64,000 bases of DNA from Tricholoma matsutake (taxonomy: Eukaryota > Basidiomycota > Agaricomycetes > Agaricales > Tricholomataceae), in contig AP026538.1 in NCBI GenBank assembly GCA_026075535.2, positions 1,860,001 through 1,924,000 on the forward strand. The letters run 5' to 3'. Shown here in pieces: positions 10,821 to 22,029 of the stretch; the stretch's first letter is position 1, and every line of letters starts with the position of its first letter. The notes beneath the pieces are model-generated. The model ran no database searches, had not been told where the DNA came from, and saw only the letters and a program-made list of their open reading frames with translations. The position numbers were made by a program, and so were the translations under genes.

Positions 10821-12157
10821 TGTTAGTTGTTCTGTGCCTCTAGCCTAAGAGAAACAACAAAACAACGATTGTGAGTTATGGGTGCAAAGGGTCTCAGTGA
10901 TGCCTTGTTTTAGTAGATCACAAACAAAGATATAGAAGTGGAATGGATATTAAAGTCTGCTCAGCATAGACTGTGATGTATGGCATTGTTCCTAGTGATA
11001 AATTTCTACCACTATGGTGGTGATGAGAGAGAGGTGAAGAGCTTTTTAGTTTCTAACTGTGAGAGGGGAATTTAATTGTTGTATTCTTCTCTGACTATCT
11101 ACTATAAACAGGGGGGGTTTTTATACTATAAATCCTGGATACCTAATATATACTATGAATTGTGATATAATTGAAGTTAATAAAAGAAACCTGTGTTTAA
11201 GGCTAGCCTGCTGTTTTGTTATATTGAAGGAGGGACTAGACAGGAAGAAGTGGAATGTGGTTGCAGTACCCTAGATAACATAGATAAGACTAAAGTAAAT
11301 CTGAAATGAAGGTCTGTCAACAGTCAGCACCATATCCAAAGGCAGTGTGCAAACTTTTTGCTGTATCAAAAATATTGCCAAAGTCGCTATGTCACTGAAT
11401 GTTGCAGAATGTTGCTGAAGTAATCAAAACATTGCAGGAGGGTTGCAGGATGCTAGGGGTATATCTGTTAAGTACTGAACTTGAAGGGGAAGTCGTCAGA
11501 ATTCCGGTCATACCTGGACAATAGAAGTTGTAGAGGATGGATCGAGTAAGACAGGGAATCCTACAGAAATCCAGGGCAGGGTTTACTTGATGTGTCATAC
11601 CAAGTGGGGGAGCAGAAAGGACTTGGCTTCAACTTATAAGAAGTTGCGCCCTTCTCCTTGTCAAGTGTCCTAATTTCAAGGTGAGGGTAAGGAAGATGAC
11701 CAGAGGTCCAGAGAATTTCTGGAGAGTATGAGTAAGAGTTCGAAAATGACTTAAGAATGTAATTGGAGTTTAAAGAGGATAGGATTAAGTGGGAGACTTG
11801 GTTGATTTACAAACTGGCGATACAAAATGGAAGTAGCTAGCTTAAATACTAAGGTCAGAGTTTCCGAGGCTGTGGCTAATATGAAAACTGGCTTCCGAGG
11901 CAATTCCTGAAACCATTTCACTTAATTGGAAATGAGGGAATTTTGCCTCTAGGCAGTGCTGCTGATAGGAGGGGGGCTGTGATGTAAGGCAGCCAGGAAG
12001 GGGGGTGGAAAATGATTGGAAGTCCAGTCAGAAGAATCGGTCTTGACAATATTGCAGAATATTGCAGTGTGCTGGATGAAAGGAAGGAACAATGGTTGGC
12101 AGGCTAAAAACATAAAAAATAGGCAGATCCATGCCCAGGGCTGTATGAGGCATATCA
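10821..12157 (-). repeat. 3' LTR of X (749 bp without its nested solo LTR)
   Basis: On the minus strand it starts TGATATGCCTCATACAGCC and ends AACTAACA. It matches the 5' LTR at 37484-38233 along its length after removal of 11466-12048 and one 5-bp duplication. The purine tract GTGAGGAGGAG lies immediately 5' of it (about 12158-12172). The flank ACAG (10817-10820) matches ACGG at the far end. Confidence 0.85.
11466..12048. repeat. Solo LTR (583 bp) inserted in the X 3' LTR
   Basis: It starts TGTTAAGTACTGAAC and ends GGTCTTGACA, flanked by ATATC (11461-11465) and ATATT (12049-12053). The equivalent site in the other X LTR (about 38123) is uninterrupted and reads ATATT once. No internal region remains, so it probably arose by LTR-LTR recombination. 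No other member of this family was seen in the window. Confidence 0.88.
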
Positions 12158-12301
12158 ACCTCCTCCTCACTTTAGTTGTGACTGCCCTCAGTCACTCCTC
12201 TTCATCATTATCTGACTCCACTGACCTGAACAATACCGATGAACCCTTCCTGAGTGCAATGTGCTCATGTTGATGATCTTTGGACCGTGATTAAAAAGCA
12301 A

Positions 12302-12952
12302 TCATTGTTGGGAAGAAGTGATCGCCAGATGTTCACGATGTGGAGTGAAGTTGTAATGTGTGAATGCTTCTGCATGTTCAAATGATGCACGGGGTGAAAT
12401 TTGGATAGAAGGTGGAGTAGGAGGAGTGACTGGAGGTACTGCTGGAACCATTGGGGTATATGAATGAGTGGGTGGTTTGGGTGGAACAACAGAAGGGATT
12501 GGCAGAATGTCAAATGTGGATGTAATATGGAGTGGCAGAGATGGGAGCTCCTGGAGCAGAATTGCAGGCCTGGATGTTACACCAATGTTATCACTGAAAA
12601 TGGAAGGAACTATATGTTGTGGATCCTGAGCATGACACAAAGGACTTCAGTTGGCTCTAACACATTGGTTGGCATGTTCAACTGCTGCTTCCCAATGCTC
12701 TTCTCTTGCTAGCAGCGACCAGCGAGACCAGTATACCATAATGCTGACCAAGATGAGAAATACAAGGGAAAACACAGCTACCACCATCAAGAAATTGATA
12801 ATCTGGCTTGGGGTCCAAAAGGCTGAGTTGGACATGGTATAAACATAACTAGTGATGATGATTGACTTTGGATAATTCTGGAAACTCGACAAGTGATCAA
12901 TAAGAACAGAGTTTGAAATAGAGTTGTTGATTGGTGGAATGCTTCCACACAT
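12302..12952 (-). pseudogene. Single-pass membrane protein with proline-rich tail, behind X pol
   Basis: It lies on the same strand as X pol, between the pol stop and the 3' LTR. Residues about 51-75 form a strong hydrophobic segment (IINFLMVVAVFSLVFLILVS and onward), followed by YWSRW and a long tail rich in proline (PPKPPTHS, PPVTPPTPP). One in-frame TGA follows NQCVRAN, after which the same frame stays open to 12302. An upstream exon may exist, because a short frame beginning MESSRAVSSHH near 13134 could be spliced on. No homologous family was recognised. Its position suggests an env-like accessory gene, which is inference. Confidence 0.5.
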
Positions 12953-13337
12953 GTCACATCACATTATGTTGACCTGGAATTGGTTACATCACTTTGTTTT
13001 CAGTGATTGTGGGAAGGTAGATGATGGAGGACAAAGTGCAAGGTGGTCCAAAGTATCCATGAACTATTGTGAAGTTAGACAAAGTAATGTGATGTGAAGA
13101 TACTGCTCTGGAAGATTCCATGATATTGAGCAAAGAAATGTGAAGAGGCAATATGAAGCAGCAAAGTTTGGCAAAGCAAAATGGACATTTTGTGAATTCT
13201 ACAATGTCACATGACAAACTGTGCCATCATGATCAGAAGATTGAGTTTTGTTGATCATTTGCTTCTGCATGGGAAGTTCTGGAACTTTCAACTTCAACTA
13301 CTACTGCGTCATCTACACCAAACTCAAACACTTCAAC

Positions 13338-14557
13338 ATGCTCGATTTCATTGCTTCAACCATCCTGGACGAGATTGTGGACTTGCTCAATACCCTTCCT
13401 GAAGGTCCGATCCCTGAAGCCATTGACTTCAAAAAATGGGGGAAAGAGTTTGCTGGAGCTTGGGTAAGTGTCCTAGGGATGGAGGATCCACTGATGCCAA
13501 CGAGTGCGCTGGCAACACATTAAACTGGGCCATCGATGCCTTCAGCAGATTCGTGAATCACAAAGGGCTGGAATGGGGTTCTACGATCATGCCCTCTCTC
13601 GCTGCACAGGTTCAAAAAGATGATGAGGATGCAAAGGTGCCAAAAGAGTTAGAATGTCAGGAAATGTAATTTATCGCTCACAAGGAACAGGAGAAAAAAG
13701 AGGCCATGGAGAAACAGGCCCTGGTTGAGAAGGCGGCAGCTGAGTTGATAGAGAAGAAAAAGGAGATCATGGGCAGGTGGAGAACAAAGGAGATAACTTT
13801 GGAGGAGGCAAACACAGCCATAGCAGCATTGCAACCATTGGAAGGGGAGGCCACAGGGGAGGACACAAAAATGCCTATCGACAATGATGATGATGAGATT
13901 GAGGAGGCCCCAACACCTGGTACCCAAGAACCCTGTAGGCCCCATCCAAAATGACTTTGCAAAGGGGATGTAGATCGAGCTGCAACAACAGCGATGACTT
14001 TCAGACCACTCCCCACAATGAGGGCATCTGGCGATGGGTGCCCTAGATCCAAGGTGAGTGCCTGATTTTGAATATTGTATGTTGCCTTAATAGCGTGAAC
14101 TGTTATAATAGTGCAATTGATGTCACAACTTCCAAAAAGCAATGGACTGCATTCAAAGGGTGGCTGAAGTGAGGTGCAAGAAATGTAAGAAGGACAGGCA
14201 GAGGTGTTACTGGAATGGAGCAGAGGATGGCAAAGGGAGCAATGTTGAGAAGCCAAAGAAAATGAAGGTTTGTGAGCCAGGTGCATTTCTCTTTCATTGG
14301 CTGTTTGTTTTCTTCCTAACTGAGATATCATAGTATTTTTTGGCCAGGCCCCTCCCCAACCTGGACCACCAACTCAATGTGCATCCTCCCCTATCATCAA
14401 GGAACCCTCGCAAAAGAAAATGCAACTCAACTTGCCTATGGAGTTTGCGGTTACAAAGGAAAGTCACATGGATGGAGGAAGTTCGCATTTCTTCACAGAT
14501 TGCTGTGCTACAGGGCCTGAGGGAGGAGGTCCAATGAGAATTAGCAGTGCTTTGTAA
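13338..14557 (+). pseudogene. Antisense multi-exon accessory gene inside X (coiled coil plus Cys cluster)
   Basis: This gene lies on the strand opposite to X pol. ATG 13338 opens MLDFIASTILDEIVDLL. A frame change or short intron after 13463 (GTAAGTG) leads to a frame with NWAIDAFSRFVNHKGLEW, and one TAA lies at 13667. A Glu/Lys-rich probable coiled coil (about 13675-13850) and an acidic stretch follow. The third part has CKKCKKDRQRCYW, a C-x2-C-x6-C cluster as in some fungal DNA-binding proteins. A clear intron at 14268-14347 (GTTTGTG to GGCCAG, 80 nt) joins in frame to a last exon ending TAA 14555-14557. The complete exon model is not resolved and no function is claimed. Confidence 0.45.
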
Positions 14558-14846
14558 CTAGTCACGTTCCTTTTGTCTAAAAAAAAATCTTTACTTTGCA
14601 ACTTTGCCATGATTACTCTGTCCAATGTTTTGAAAGAAAAGAATATTTAATTAAATAAGTAGGAGTGAAAGGTAGAAGGCTCAGAAGACATCATGGCCGA
14701 TAAAGGTATCAAAAACAACATTGAATCCCCCTGCGCAATCTTTGCAAGCAATATCACAACTTCGAAATATGAAGGTGTAAGACTACTATAAGCTAAAAAC
14801 CTCTTCAACCTTAAGATAAAATGAAGGGTAACTACTCAATGTCATT

Positions 14847-16592
14847 CTAATCATCTTCAAAGAGCTTGGTGGATGGTCCTTCAATATTGATGATATTGTG
14901 ATCTTCTGCTAAGTCCATCTCTTCAAGTTGGTTTAGTTGGTTATCACTAATGTCGATTAAATTTGGGGGCAAGAAAATTGAAGTCCTGGCAAAGTAGGGC
15001 ACTAGTCAAAACACCACAATAGGTCACTGTAAAACTGTTCCATCAAGTTCACAAAGAATATATGCTCCTCCCTTGTTTCTTGAAATTACTATAAGAGGAC
15101 CAAGATACCTGGGCTTGAGTTTTCAATCTAGAGCATATTCAATCTGTGAATTACACTGAAGCACAAGATCACATTGCTTGAAGTTATAGTCACAGAGGGT
15201 TCATGCAGGAACTCACTCGAAGCGAATTGCTGCCCTGAGGTGAGCGGCAAAAATGAGAGAATGAAGTTGCTTGAGGTCTTCTTCACATTTTTGTAAAGCA
15301 ATTGCTCAGCAAACTATTAGATCCATTGTTGACAGAATGGAATTGGGCAGTGGCTGCAGGTATGTTGCTTCTGAAATGTCAAGAGGAATTATTGGATGGG
15401 TTCCTGTTGTGGTGTAGTAGGGTGAACATCCCATGCATCTGCAAATTGTAATCTTCTCTGCCCAAAAGACAGAGTATGCTACTTGTGACCAGCAGCTTTC
15501 ATCTCCATCTGCTGCTTTAAACATTGCTTGGCAAACATCAAAGTGTGATCTTTCAACAATTCCATTCCCTCTAGAGTTGTAGGTGCTGATTGTGAATGCA
15601 TGAATATGATATTTCTTCACTAAATATTGCATGGCTTTGATCATTAAGGGTGCATTATCTGTGATGATTTCACAAAATCCAGCCCATCGGCAGATGATAT
15701 CCTGGTAGAGCCAGTTGCCAACATTTTGCACTGTCTGAGTTCACAGCATGCAAAACTCTGGCCAATGTACAAGTGAATGTTGCCCCTGTACACAGAATCC
15801 AAAACTGCTGGATCCAGGCATGTGCATCGTGTCGATGTATGCTTTAGTGAATAGTGGAGCTGGTGCTAAGATGACAGGAGGTATTAGAACCTTCATGGTT
15901 TGTTGGATTTGACATAGGTGACATGTGCGAACAAACCAGACGATGTCTGCCTGTACATGGGGCCACCAAAATAGGCTGCATTAAAATTGCACCAGTTACA
16001 CATAAAATTGCTTGCAACCGATATTATCATGAATTTGGCTAAGGATATTGAGGTGGCATGTAGGTTCTATGACTAGCTTGTGGGCTCCTTGGCTGTCTTT
16101 TTGCCAAAGTCGATCATGATCTGGGAAGAACTCTGTGCAGTATCGAAGGAATGTTATGTATTCCTTGTCTGATAGTCCATCAGGTTGCACCCAATCAATG
16201 TGCCACTTGCAAACCTTTTGAAGCCTTATGTCTTTGGCAATCACTTTTGCGGAGTGAGGAATGGCTGCATAGCACAGGTTCTCCTCCTCACTTAAATCCT
16301 GAGCTCCGGTGATGGTAGCGATGAAGGAGCTAGTGAGGGAAGGCACAGAGAATGATTTCCCAGAAGGCAAGTCCTGAATCATGTGCATGAATCCATACAT
16401 GCGATCTATCCAATCCTCAAAATCATCCTCTCCTTCATCTGGGAAATCACCAGGCTGTGCTGGGCAATGGGAAAGACCATTGGGTCCATGGTAAGTTCCC
16501 TTGACATGAACAAGGTCAAAATGGAAAGTAAGGATTGCAACTATCCAGTGATTTATACTGGCTGAGGGTTGAATGTCTGGGTTGGCCAGCAT
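14847..16592 (-). pseudogene. X RNase H C-terminus and integrase, decayed
   Basis: This starts in the RNase H end, where HGPNGLSHCP replaces the family HGPDGLSRRP (catalytic Asp to Asn). The integrase zinc finger HICHLCQ-type motif is near 15900. The DDE residues are recognisable as AYIDTMH (about 15830), IITDNAP (about 15660) and GIVERSH (about 15560). A C-terminal domain with YNFKQCDLVLQCN and [10 protein letters not shown] ends LFEDD and stops at 14849-14847. Several in-frame TGA/TAG/TAA stops occur. The integrase would insert the cDNA copy of X; this copy is inactive. The 3' end converges on the antisense accessory gene. Confidence 0.82.
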
Positions 16593-16757
16593 GCCTTTAA
16601 TATATTGTGCATCAGTTTGTATGATGAGGTGGTGAACCCTGATTAGGAATAAGTGGAGACTGCAAAGAGAGTGAAAGAGGCTATAGATCTCGAGCTTTGG
16701 TTGTGAAAATTGCGCCTCCTGCTCGTTTAGTGTAATGGATCCAAGCTGATTGTAATG

Positions 16758-18068
16758 TCATTGGCTTGGATTATCAACATCGCATTGACACAGTATATAT
16801 CCTACTGCAATGTAGGATGTATTGACAGCAAGAATGACAGGGGAAGACAATGAGTAATTGATCACCTTCAAAGCCAGAGATTTTAGCAGAGCACTCTTGA
16901 GGTCCTCCTGCACTGCTATCTGTAGTTCACCAAACTCAAATGGTGTGTCCTTGTGAGTGAGCTTGACTAGATGATGTGTGCAATGTGCAAAGTTGTGAAT
17001 AAACATGCGAAGTACTCCCATAGTACCAGGGAACACATGAAATTCAGAAAGTGTGCCACAGGGCCCCCACTTTTGGATTGCCGTGACCCTGGATTTGTCA
17101 GCAATGCAACCTTCATGAGTGCAACAATGACCAATAACCCAAAATTTAGGGACACAGAGCACAAGCTTGGTTTCTGACAATGTCCCACCCGCATACTTCA
17201 TGCATTGAACTATGCGATTGAGGTTCACAAAGTGTTCCCAGACAAATCGACGGATAAGAGGGTTGGCAGCAAAGGTCTTGTACTTACCTTTCTCCAACAT
17301 ATAGTGCAATGCTGGGCTTTTAACTGGAATGTCATTGATATAAGGTATCATTAAATGAGGAATTTTGGGTTGAAGGATGTGTGTAACATCATCGTGAAAG
17401 ATTGGCACCGAGTTTGTCCAACCCGTCAGTAAGGTGACTAGATGGAGTGCGCCAAATGGTGTTTGGAAGGTGGTGTAGTCTCACGAAGACTCTGCTATAA
17501 GTCGCTCATTGTAACCAACAAATAAGTCTAACATCACACCACATGACCTTCCCACGAACTGTTCTGCGAGATGGTCTGGGATTGGTGGAACACCAGAGTG
17601 CTTGATTGTGATGTGGTTGAGGGGTTCAAGGCTGTGAACTATGCAAAGCGACTTTCCATCCTTCTTTGGAACACAAAACCAATGTGAGTGATAGGAAGAG
17701 TTCAAGGACTCATATACCCCTGACTCAATCTTCTTGTGAACTATTGCACAGACTTCTTCATAAAGACCTGGGGAAATAGGAATGTTAGGCTCAATGAATG
17801 GTATATGAGGAATTATGGGGATCTCAATATCCAGAAAGAAGTCAGAATGGAATCTTCTGCATTCCGAGTTGTCCCAAGCAAAAGCTAAGTGTTGCTTGCA
17901 CATAAAATCATGCATTAAATCGTGTTCTTGAGGCCATAGGAAATCTTGATGGTTTTTGTTGATGGCATCACACCATTCTTCGGTGTATCTACCTGTAGCA
18001 ATAAATGGTGGAATAGTAGGTTCTAGGAGAGGCATGTCAGTGAGAGGATTGCCAGTGATATTTTGCAC
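16758..18068 (-). pseudogene. X reverse transcriptase and RNase H N-terminus, decayed
   Basis: The RT begins with YEEVCAIVHKKIESGVYE and WFCVPKKDGKSL, then GWTNSVPIF-type text. The catalytic box reads YINDIPV, where this lineage normally has YIDD, because GAT became AAT after a C (a CpG change on the opposite strand). A TGA interrupts the two open parts near 17480. The connection domain (FVWEHFVNLNRIVQ, FEFGELQIAVQEDLK) leads into RNase H (SPVILAVNTSYIAVG; the usual first Asp is Asn). This RT lineage differs clearly from the chromovirus RTs elsewhere in the window and is a recurrent Agaricomycete type. Confidence 0.87.
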
Positions 18069-18242
18069 TATTCAGAATTGGGCTGGGAGGTCTGCTGTGA
18101 CTGGGCAACCTTTCAGTATGACTGGTTTGTATTTCTTCTTGGTGGACACACCTTTCCTGGTGACAATGCTTTCAGTAAAGATTTCAGGCAAACCATTAGA
18201 GGAGAAAATTGGAATTGGTGAAGCAACTCCAATGTTTTGATG

Positions 18243-19756
18243 TCATGTTTTTGTGTTTAATAGAATGTCATGAATGTCTTGGTCCAATACTATACAAGGA
18301 CTAGAGTCAGACTGAAGAATGAACTGCGCTGGCGATATCTGTGAAGCTGATAAATATGAACTGGTGAAAATGGAGGACGAGAGATCAGGACTATGAGTAG
18401 GAAGAATAGCATATGAAGAAATTGATACAGAATCCTGTCGAGGATCAAAGTCGACTACTAGCATGATTTCTCCTTGATCATTGATCAATTCCTTGAAACT
18501 TTCTGAAAATTTATTGCTGTTGGTGGAGGGAGCTGTGCTGGCTGCGATAATTGAATTTTTAGGTGATGTTGCGCTCTGCCATGAGGAATTGTTGGTATTG
18601 TCAAAACTTAACCTGAATTTGGATCCCATATGGTGATGGTCTGGTCTTTATTTCTGTAGTTTTTGATTGCACTTTCAGTTAAAACATTGAAGGGTTGTCC
18701 CATTAGAATATCATAGGCCAGGTTGCGAATTACATGAACCTGTAAATAAAGAGTAATCTCACCTACATGACACGCAATATTTCATGCTAAACCCAAGGAG
18801 CAATCTACTGCACCATTGGCTGATTGCATGTTCAGCTGGATGGTAGGATCATAGGCGAGTCCTAAGTTATGGCAGACTGCATCAGACATAGCGATGATCT
18901 GTGACTCAGGATTGATTACTGCTTTGATATTCTCCTGGTTGTCCACCATCATGATTATAGAGCAAAGTGCATGGGATTCCTTAGAGACTATGAGAGTTTT
19001 GGGTTCCTGGCCTGTACTTAAAGTTGTGAGGTATGTCTGATAGGGGTTGGGAATGATGATCCCTGTTGATGCGAGGTTATAAGGAGCAGCCATCACAGCC
19101 ACTCCATGCATATCACTCATGGCTTTATCGATGATAGAAGCTTGTTGCTGCATCATAACTGCCAGAGTGGGTGAGTCACCAGTAACGCACTTAGGTGTTA
19201 CTGCATCGCACATTTTCTGGTGCATTTCAACTGAGATACTGAGGAGCTCCTCCAAGGAAAGTGTGACTAGTGGAGCCTTCATTGACCAACTGTATACATT
19301 GTCAATGATTTTTGTGTTCTGGATGGGTGCAATAGTGTGATATGCTGGCTCCTTTTCTCTCATGATCATCTCTTTCTCAGCTGGTGCTGCAAAGTTGCAA
19401 TGTACTGGTGGAGCATACAATGCCTCAGGTACATTTGTGAAAGGATGAATGGGCTCCTCAACTGCTTGTGAAGCAGGAGGCTGTGGTATTCCCTCTTCGA
19501 TTTCAACAATAGAGGCAATAGGATTATCCTGTCTTGGATCTGGCATCGGCTGTGATGGGGATGGAGCCTTCTTTGGTTTTGTCAAATAGGGAGCATGAGG
19601 AACCTGTATTCCATCAAAGACTGGCTTCTTCATGTGTAGTGTGAGAAGTTTGCATTTGAGCACAGTGATGCGGTCATCTGTAGATAGCTTGAAAGCATTG
19701 GAAGTCTGACCAACCCCTCTCATTGTCAGATAAGTAGGTACTTCTGCAAACATCAA
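18243..19756 (-). pseudogene. X protease region and linker to RT, decayed
   Basis: The frame continues from gag. The protease-like motif reads VINPESQIIAMSDAVC; related elements carry Asp at the Asn position (aspartic protease D-x-G-like), so the active residue is probably lost, again by a change at CpG. LNMQSANGAVDCSLGLA ends at a TGA (about 18783), followed by ITLYLQVHVIRNLAYDILMG in the same frame. A one-base frame change near 18630 moves pol to another frame. A serine-rich linker (18243-18629) follows. Confidence 0.75.
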
Positions 19757-19903
19757 CTATACTGTATTCAGCAAAAGATGACCTTGAACAGTCTGTCCTG
19801 GGTTCCTGTGATGCCATTCCTGGATTTGTTCGCCTAAGCTATTTCCAGGAATAGAGTGAGGTGGATAGCATCCACCTGGAAGAACTATCTTCCCTTCTTG
19901 GTT

Positions 19904-20312
19904 TCAGCAACACTTTCCTGCTGTGATTAATTCTTCGATTAATGGACAGCTACCAATGAAGTGACCAAGTTCGCCACAAACATTGCAGGTTCCACTACCA
20001 CTGGGTAGACCAGAGTAGGCAGGTCTCATTGCTGCATGAGCTACTGGTGCTAGGTGAGAATCGAGCATTGTGATAATTTGCGTAGTATAGTGATCAAGTA
20101 TTCCCATGAAGTCCTCCATTTTAATCGCTGGCTCAGGCACTTTTAAAATGGTTGCGGGAGGACCCATGGCATTTGAAAGTGGAAAGGGTGGTATGTACTG
20201 CTGTGTTGGTCCAACAAGAGGCAATGATGCGGTTGTTGTGAAGGAAGGATGTGATGAGGCTGTGCCCCCTGTGTTGCCAAGATTAATGATTAGCTTTGCA
20301 GTGTCGAACACC
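19904..20312 (-). pseudogene. X gag, C-terminal part with zinc knuckle
   Basis: The frame joins the 26305-26554 segment across Gypsy-2 (through the words PWEL and TAKLIINLG). It is proline-rich and contains one CCHC knuckle, CNVCGELGHFIGSC, expected to bind genomic RNA. A TGA (Arg expected) ends the open part just after the knuckle, and the same frame continues through IVLPGGCYPPHSIPG to a TAG near 19759. Confidence 0.8.
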
Positions 20313-20317
20313 AGTGG

Positions 20318-20743
20318 TGTAAGGGGACTAGGGGGGTGCCCTGTGTGTTTTTCCTATTTTTTATGTTCATCCTATATTTTTCCCCACCTCATTTCCTTCT
20401 ATTCTTCATTTTCTATGATTTTTCCGGATTTTATTACTAATTTTCCCTTGCTATCATGTTTGTACATGTTGACACTTTTATATTTAGAGGCGGAGTACCC
20501 CTTCCGACACAAACCCCTTGGTATGATGTCATTCGGCGGCCTTGATCCGCCTATCTCCGCCTTTTTCTATTTTTAGGTTATATTTGATTTTTGTCGTCTT
20601 CACATATACTGGGCATCAGCAAGGGGATCCTTAGAGTTTTCTCTTCGGATTTCCCTTTGCTAGGTGTGTCCCCAATGCCTGTATTATGTAGCATAATTTT
20701 AACTTCGGATTTCCCTTTGCTAGAGGCTTAGGTTGCCCTTATA
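20318..20743 (+). repeat. 5' LTR of Gypsy-2 (426 bp)
   Basis: It starts TGTAAGGG and ends CCCTTATA, an imperfect inverted terminus without the canonical final CA. Compared with the 3' LTR it is 61 bp longer. The extra stretch lies between two copies of CTTCGGATTTCCCTTTGCTAG (about 20643 and about 20703). Confidence 0.93.
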
Positions 20744-20745
20744 GT

Positions 20746-20755
20746 AGAAAACTCT
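20746..20755 (+). promoter_or_regulatory. Gypsy-2 primer-binding site, self-priming type
   Basis: AGAAAACTCT lies 2 nt after the LTR. It is the exact complement of AGAGTTTTCT inside the LTR (20633-20642). No tRNA-type TGG start is present. This is the arrangement of Tf1/sushi-group elements, in which the 5' end of the RNA folds back as primer, and it predicts the transcript start near 20633. Confidence 0.75.
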
Positions 20756-20909
20756 CCCCTAAGGCCCGAAAATCGCGAACGCGCTGCCCAAGATAGGCAG
20801 GTATGGACTGGACGACGCTTCCCAAAGCTCCACAGAGTCCCTACACACCGTTCCAGATAATCTCGCCTTTATTGCGCCACCATTTTCGCCAAACGCGCTC
20901 CCTAGCGAC

Positions 20910-22029
20910 ATGGACACATCAGAACGCTTTGACGCACTTGAAAGCGACATTTCCGGAATGCGCGCGCAAATCGACTCACTTAAATCTACGATTGAAAACT
21001 TCGTTAGGACCCTCCAGGCTAACCCTACGACCAATAGTTCCCCCTTTACGACTCCAAGCGCACCCAACAACGACGTTTTGCCAAACACGTCCACTAAGGA
21101 ACGTGCCCAGATCAAACCGTCCCCCCCCCGCCGAATTTAATGGTGCACGTGCGCAGGGACATGCATTCCTTAATTCCTGTGAGTTATACATTAGTCTCCA
21201 GTCGCATCAATTCGTCGATGAGGCTGCAAAAATTTATTGGGCCTTCACATACATGAAATCTGAACGTGCCTATCTCTATGTGGACCGTATCCTACATCAA
21301 ACTAAAGAACTCGGTTCTCTACCTTTCTCCACTTGGGGTGACTTTCAAGCTGAGTTCATACGCCACTTCTGCCCCCTCAATGAATGCCACTGAGCAGTGA
21401 CACAACTTGAGTCATCTGCTTACCACCAGGGATGTCGATCCGTGGACGACTATATCGATGAGTTCAAGGATTTGGTGGACATGGCAGGATATGGGAGTGG
21501 GTTACCAGTGGTGGTGAAGTTCCGACGGGGGCTCAACCAAGAAATTCAGGACCAGATTGCACAGATGTTGGAAGGGCGCCCAGCAGACGATGATATCCTT
21601 GCTTGGTATGAAGCTGCTTCACTCTGTGACGAGAACCGACTCACAAATGCGGCGTTTAATGCTGCATTCCATGCTCCAACTACCACTCATACGCCCTACA
21701 CCTTCAATCGAAGCCTCCCCCACCCTAACCCCATTCCTGTTCATCAAACTCCCACACCAGCCATCAATGTCCCAGTACCAATGGATGTTGATGCAGCCCA
21801 CAGCCATGCACATAAGTTGGATCTCTGCTACCATTGTGGGGAACCTGGACACAGGGCTGGAGCATGTCCCCATCATCAGGATATCTGCATGCTCACCCCC
21901 GAGGGACGAGACAAACTCCTGAAAGATTTGTTGGCCCTTGTAGATTTTGAGGAAGCGAAGGATCAAGTTGCAGAGGAGATTAAGTTGGAAGTTGTAGAGG
22001 AGCAGGATTTTCCTATTCGCAGCGAGTGA
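20910..22029 (+). pseudogene. Gypsy-2 gag with zinc knuckle
   Basis: ATG 20910 opens MDTSERFDALESDISGM, a probable coiled coil. A frame change occurs at the C9 run 21121-21129, after which the frame reads FNGARAQGHAFLNSCEL, a capsid-like retrotransposon gag domain. One TGA lies at 21391. The knuckle CYHCGEPGHRAGAC lies at about 21829-21870. Gag ends at TGA 22027, and pol overlaps in the -1 frame. The first 250 bp are CpG-rich, unlike the rest. Confidence 0.85.

Noticed and set aside
20106..20576. Open frame over the Gypsy-2 5' LTR (similar frame at 25958-26197)
   Set aside because: It lies in LTR sequence and is antisense to X gag. Repetition in both LTRs explains its appearance.
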